Shown: piece by piece, positions 63,401 through 64,000 of the stretch | Position numbering within the stretch: the first letter of the stretch is position 1 | Layout of the letters: each line of letters begins with the position of its first letter | NCBI RefSeq assembly: GCF_036370855.1 | Contig: NC_088098.1 | Span: 136,358,721-136,422,720, forward strand | Source: Dromaius novaehollandiae | Taxonomy: Eukaryota; Chordata; Aves; Casuariiformes; Dromaiidae | Direction of reading: 5' to 3' | Length of the DNA stretch: 64,000 nucleotides | Notes under the pieces: generated by a model | Databases searched by the model: none | Told to the model about the DNA's origin: nothing | What the model saw: only the letters and a program-made list of their open reading frames with translations | Made by a program: the position numbers and the translations under genes

Positions 63401-63721
63401 TACGAGCAACCAGATACATTAAAATTAGTTATCCTTCCAGGTGTATGAATTCATTAGATTCATCTATATCGATGAAGTATATTTTCAGCAATTTAGATAG
63501 AATGGAGAGAGGAAGTAACATTTATGCATTCCTAATTAGAATAGAATAAAATGCTTCTTTAACATGCGTAGACTGTTGCATCTGATAATGTGAGAGGATA
63601 TGTAACATGTTTATCCTCCCACTACAGGAATCACCTCTCTTTCTCTCTTCTGCTGTTGCTTCTGCTGTGCCACTTCTCTTACTTTTCTTTGTTGTTCTTC
63701 CCATTCTTCTTTGATCTTTCT
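52367..63721 (-). CDS. ZRSR2: U2AF35-related splicing factor ZRSR2 (5' part missing, overall span)
   Basis: Seven exons on the minus strand join in frame: 63721-63635, 61409-61371, 59561-59446, 56502-56289, 53886-53831, 53654-53545 and 52848-52367. Together they encode 367 residues, matching the C-terminal three-quarters of vertebrate ZRSR2 (482 residues in human, from memory). Domains in order are a charged Glu/Lys/Gln/Arg coil, CCCH zinc finger 1, a U2AF-homology RRM with RWY in place of the RXF motif, CCCH zinc finger 2 and an RS domain. The protein works in the nucleus at 3' splice sites, mainly of U12-type introns in vertebrates, with the U11/U12 and U2AF65 machinery. None of its own introns visible here has a U12-type 5' site. 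Exons 1-4 by human numbering lie beyond position 64000. Confidence 0.97.
52849..53544 (-). other. ZRSR2: ZRSR2 last intron
   Basis: A 696-base intron with a GTGAGT donor. Near its 3' end a T27 run on the plus strand (52874-52900) is A27 in the transcript. A good branch-point word (CCTAATAA) and a short TCTGTTGCAG acceptor follow it. Confidence 0.85.
52874..52900. repeat. T27/A27 homopolymer next to a splice acceptor
   Basis: Twenty-seven T on the plus strand, A27 in the ZRSR2 transcript, ending about 25 bases before the terminal exon. Length is likely polymorphic. Confidence 0.9.
53545..53654 (-). CDS. ZRSR2: ZRSR2 exon: end of UHM/RRM and start of zinc finger 2
   Basis: Encodes [20 protein letters not shown] then [16 protein letters not shown], 110 bases (1 + 36 codons + 1). 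GRWYAGRQL is the U2AF-homology motif region, corresponding to NRWF in U2AF35. The final Cys starts CCCH finger 2, which is completed by the terminal exon. Acceptor TTTCTTTGTAAAG, donor GTGAGT. Confidence 0.95.
53655..53830 (-). other. ZRSR2: ZRSR2 short intron
   Basis: A 176-base intron, GTAAGT to TTTGTAAAG. No other feature. Confidence 0.85.
53831..53886 (-). CDS. ZRSR2: ZRSR2 exon: RRM core (RNP1-like)
   Basis: Encodes [18 protein letters not shown] plus two bases of Thr. RGNVYVQY is the RNP1-like strand of the U2AF-homology RRM. 56 bases, acceptor CCCTTTAG, consensus GTAAGT donor. Confidence 0.95.
53887..56288 (-). other. ZRSR2: ZRSR2 intron
   Basis: A 2.4-kb AT-rich intron. Open frames within it (for example near 55226-55570 on the plus strand) are not recognised as genes. 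Confidence 0.75.
56289..56502 (-). CDS. ZRSR2: ZRSR2 exon: finger 1 end and RRM start
   Basis: Encodes [11 protein letters not shown], then [17 protein letters not shown], then [18 protein letters not shown], ending [14 protein letters not shown] supplies the last Cys and His of CCCH finger 1. The rest begins the U2AF-homology domain. 214 bases (1 + 71 codons), phase 0 at its 3' end, acceptor AAATATCCAG, donor GTATGC. This is the longest and most conserved internal exon seen here. Confidence 0.96.
57370..57440 (-). mobile_element. CR1-like LINE scrap
   Basis: GGAAATTTCTCCTAACATCC and a following 'actttacaacttaagtg' resemble the reverse complement of the CR1 3' region ('...ttcttcctaacatccaa... 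cttgaggcc'). It is short and diverged, and is placed by eye. Confidence 0.4.
57448..57482. repeat. A35 homopolymer
   Basis: Thirty-five consecutive A on the plus strand (T35 in the ZRSR2 transcript), directly after the CR1-like scrap. No processed-gene sequence is recognised upstream of it. Confidence 0.9.
58430..58920 (-). mobile_element. Ancient L3/CR1-type LINE 3' fragment
   Basis: The plus strand reads 'aactccatgaacc... tttgggcctccaccacatcttgtggcaacaagttctgcaattacgctgca... gtagtttctttt'. This is the reverse complement of a well-known amniote L3/CR1 3' segment. A second block near 58862-58915 ('ttgagactgggcagccagaacactatatgagattcaag') fits the next part of the same consensus. Judged by eye. 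Non-coding. Confidence 0.6.
59011..59063 (+). repeat. Compound (GT)n-G18-T16-A8 tract
   Basis: GTGTGTGTGT, then G18 (59021-59038), C, T16 (59040-59055) and A8 (59056-59063) run together. The short open frames across it are artefacts of composition. Confidence 0.9.
59446..59561 (-). CDS. ZRSR2: ZRSR2 exon: first zinc finger
   Basis: Encodes [17 protein letters not shown], then [20 protein letters not shown] and Asp, plus two bases of Arg. It carries the first two Cys of CCCH finger 1 (C-x8-C-x5-C-x3-H), completed across the intron by CSRKH. 116 bases, acceptor with T13-14 and GCAG, donor GTAATC, which is weaker than consensus. Confidence 0.96.
59562..61370 (-). other. ZRSR2: ZRSR2 intron
   Basis: A 1.8-kb intron with no other exon recognised. 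A CpG-rich GCTCGC micro-repeat followed by T11 lies at 60911-60945. Confidence 0.8.
60911..60945. repeat. GCTCGC-type CpG micro-repeat plus T11
   Basis: GTGCTCGCGCTCGCGCTCTC and GCTC are followed by eleven T. It is a small CpG-dense island of six-base units in AT-rich intron. Confidence 0.85.
61371..61409 (-). CDS. ZRSR2: ZRSR2 13-codon mini-exon
   Basis: Encodes [13 protein letters not shown] (human [12 protein letters not shown] region), phase 0 on both sides. Acceptor ATTTATAG, donor GTATGT. It continues the charged N-terminal helix just before zinc finger 1. The exon is too short for open-frame searches but is certain from the family sequence. The acceptor has only a weak pyrimidine tract. 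Confidence 0.9.
61410..63634 (-). other. ZRSR2: ZRSR2 intron
   Basis: A 2.2-kb intron. No other exon or recognisable repeat apart from short A/T runs. Confidence 0.75.
63635..63721 (-). CDS. ZRSR2: ZRSR2 exon: charged coil segment
   Basis: Encodes 29 residues, [13 protein letters not shown] then [16 protein letters not shown], in phase 0 at both ends. This corresponds to the human KLKEQWEEQQRK segment. Acceptor TTTTTTTTGTCCTAAAG, donor GTGATT (weak at +4 to +6). It is the most upstream ZRSR2 exon in the window. The start codon and about 115 earlier residues lie to the right of 64000. Confidence 0.93.
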
Positions 63722-64000
63722 CTTTAGGACAAAAAAAATACAGAAAACGAATGAATGCTTTAAAATCACTGTAGCCAAGTTAAAAACTATCATGTTGTGT
63801 ACTCTTTGATCATTGAGTTTTCATTCAGTCATAAGTAAACAAATCTCTGGAGAAAAACCTTTTTGAAAAACCTTTTTTTAAAAAGAAATTTAACTAGAAA
63901 AGTGTTAATTTTGCTCTTCTACAGTGGAAAAAAAAAGACAGAAGAGCGTATACTTTCAAACATATCAATGTTGAGAAAACTAGGTCTGCTAAGGAAAAGT
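63722..64000 (-). other. ZRSR2: ZRSR2 intron, cut by the window edge
   Basis: Intronic AT-rich sequence upstream of the first visible ZRSR2 exon. Nothing else is seen. Confidence 0.7.

Noticed and set aside
52849-63634. A possible U12-type intron in ZRSR2
   Set aside because: All six visible donors are GT-type without the ATCCTT extension, so none looks U12-dependent.
1-64000. tRNA, rRNA, CRISPR array, operon or bacterial insertion sequence
   Set aside because: None was recognised on either strand by reading. The sequence is a spliced vertebrate locus.

Overview
The window is vertebrate nuclear DNA, most likely from a bird. It carries the convergent gene pair AP1S2 (plus strand, complete coding region) and ZRSR2 (minus strand, last seven coding exons), the same neighbours found on human Xp22.2. 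The bird assignment is an inference. Two spliced vertebrate genes fit in about 48 kb, recognisable interspersed repeats are few, and those I can see look like old CR1/L3-type LINE tails with no mammalian-type SINEs. A turtle or crocodilian cannot be excluded. There are no prokaryotic features, operons or CRISPR arrays.

Layout: 1-14650 is an AT-rich, gene-free stretch upstream of AP1S2. It holds simple repeats, a long polypyrimidine tract (3905-4113), a tandemly duplicated 30-mer and one ancient LINE fragment. About 14660-16330 is a strong CpG island that holds the AP1S2 promoter and its probable non-coding first exon. AP1S2 coding exons lie at 17088-17266, 24236-24344, 25315-25452 and 45290-45337 and give the standard 157-residue protein. 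The 19.8-kb last intron also holds a 9-base microexon (44427-44435, adds Asp-Ala-Lys) and an alternative terminal exon (41519-41554, tail [11 protein letters not shown]). The main 3'UTR runs to a poly(A) signal at 47326-47331.

About 47350-52250 is the gap between the two converging genes. ZRSR2 then occupies 52255 to the right edge, read right to left. Its exons encode the charged N-terminal coil (part), zinc finger 1, the U2AF-homology RRM, zinc finger 2 and the C-terminal RS domain. The first exons lie beyond position 64000.

The two products do not share a pathway. AP1S2 is the sigma-1B subunit of the AP-1 clathrin adaptor (trans-Golgi/endosome sorting). ZRSR2 is a nuclear 3'-splice-site factor best known for U12-type introns. 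I found no undescribed biological system. The observations most worth a second look are the alternative AP1S2 C-termini, including the microexon, a weak AP1S2 donor with an in-frame read-through, and an A27 run sitting just upstream of the ZRSR2 terminal 3' splice site.
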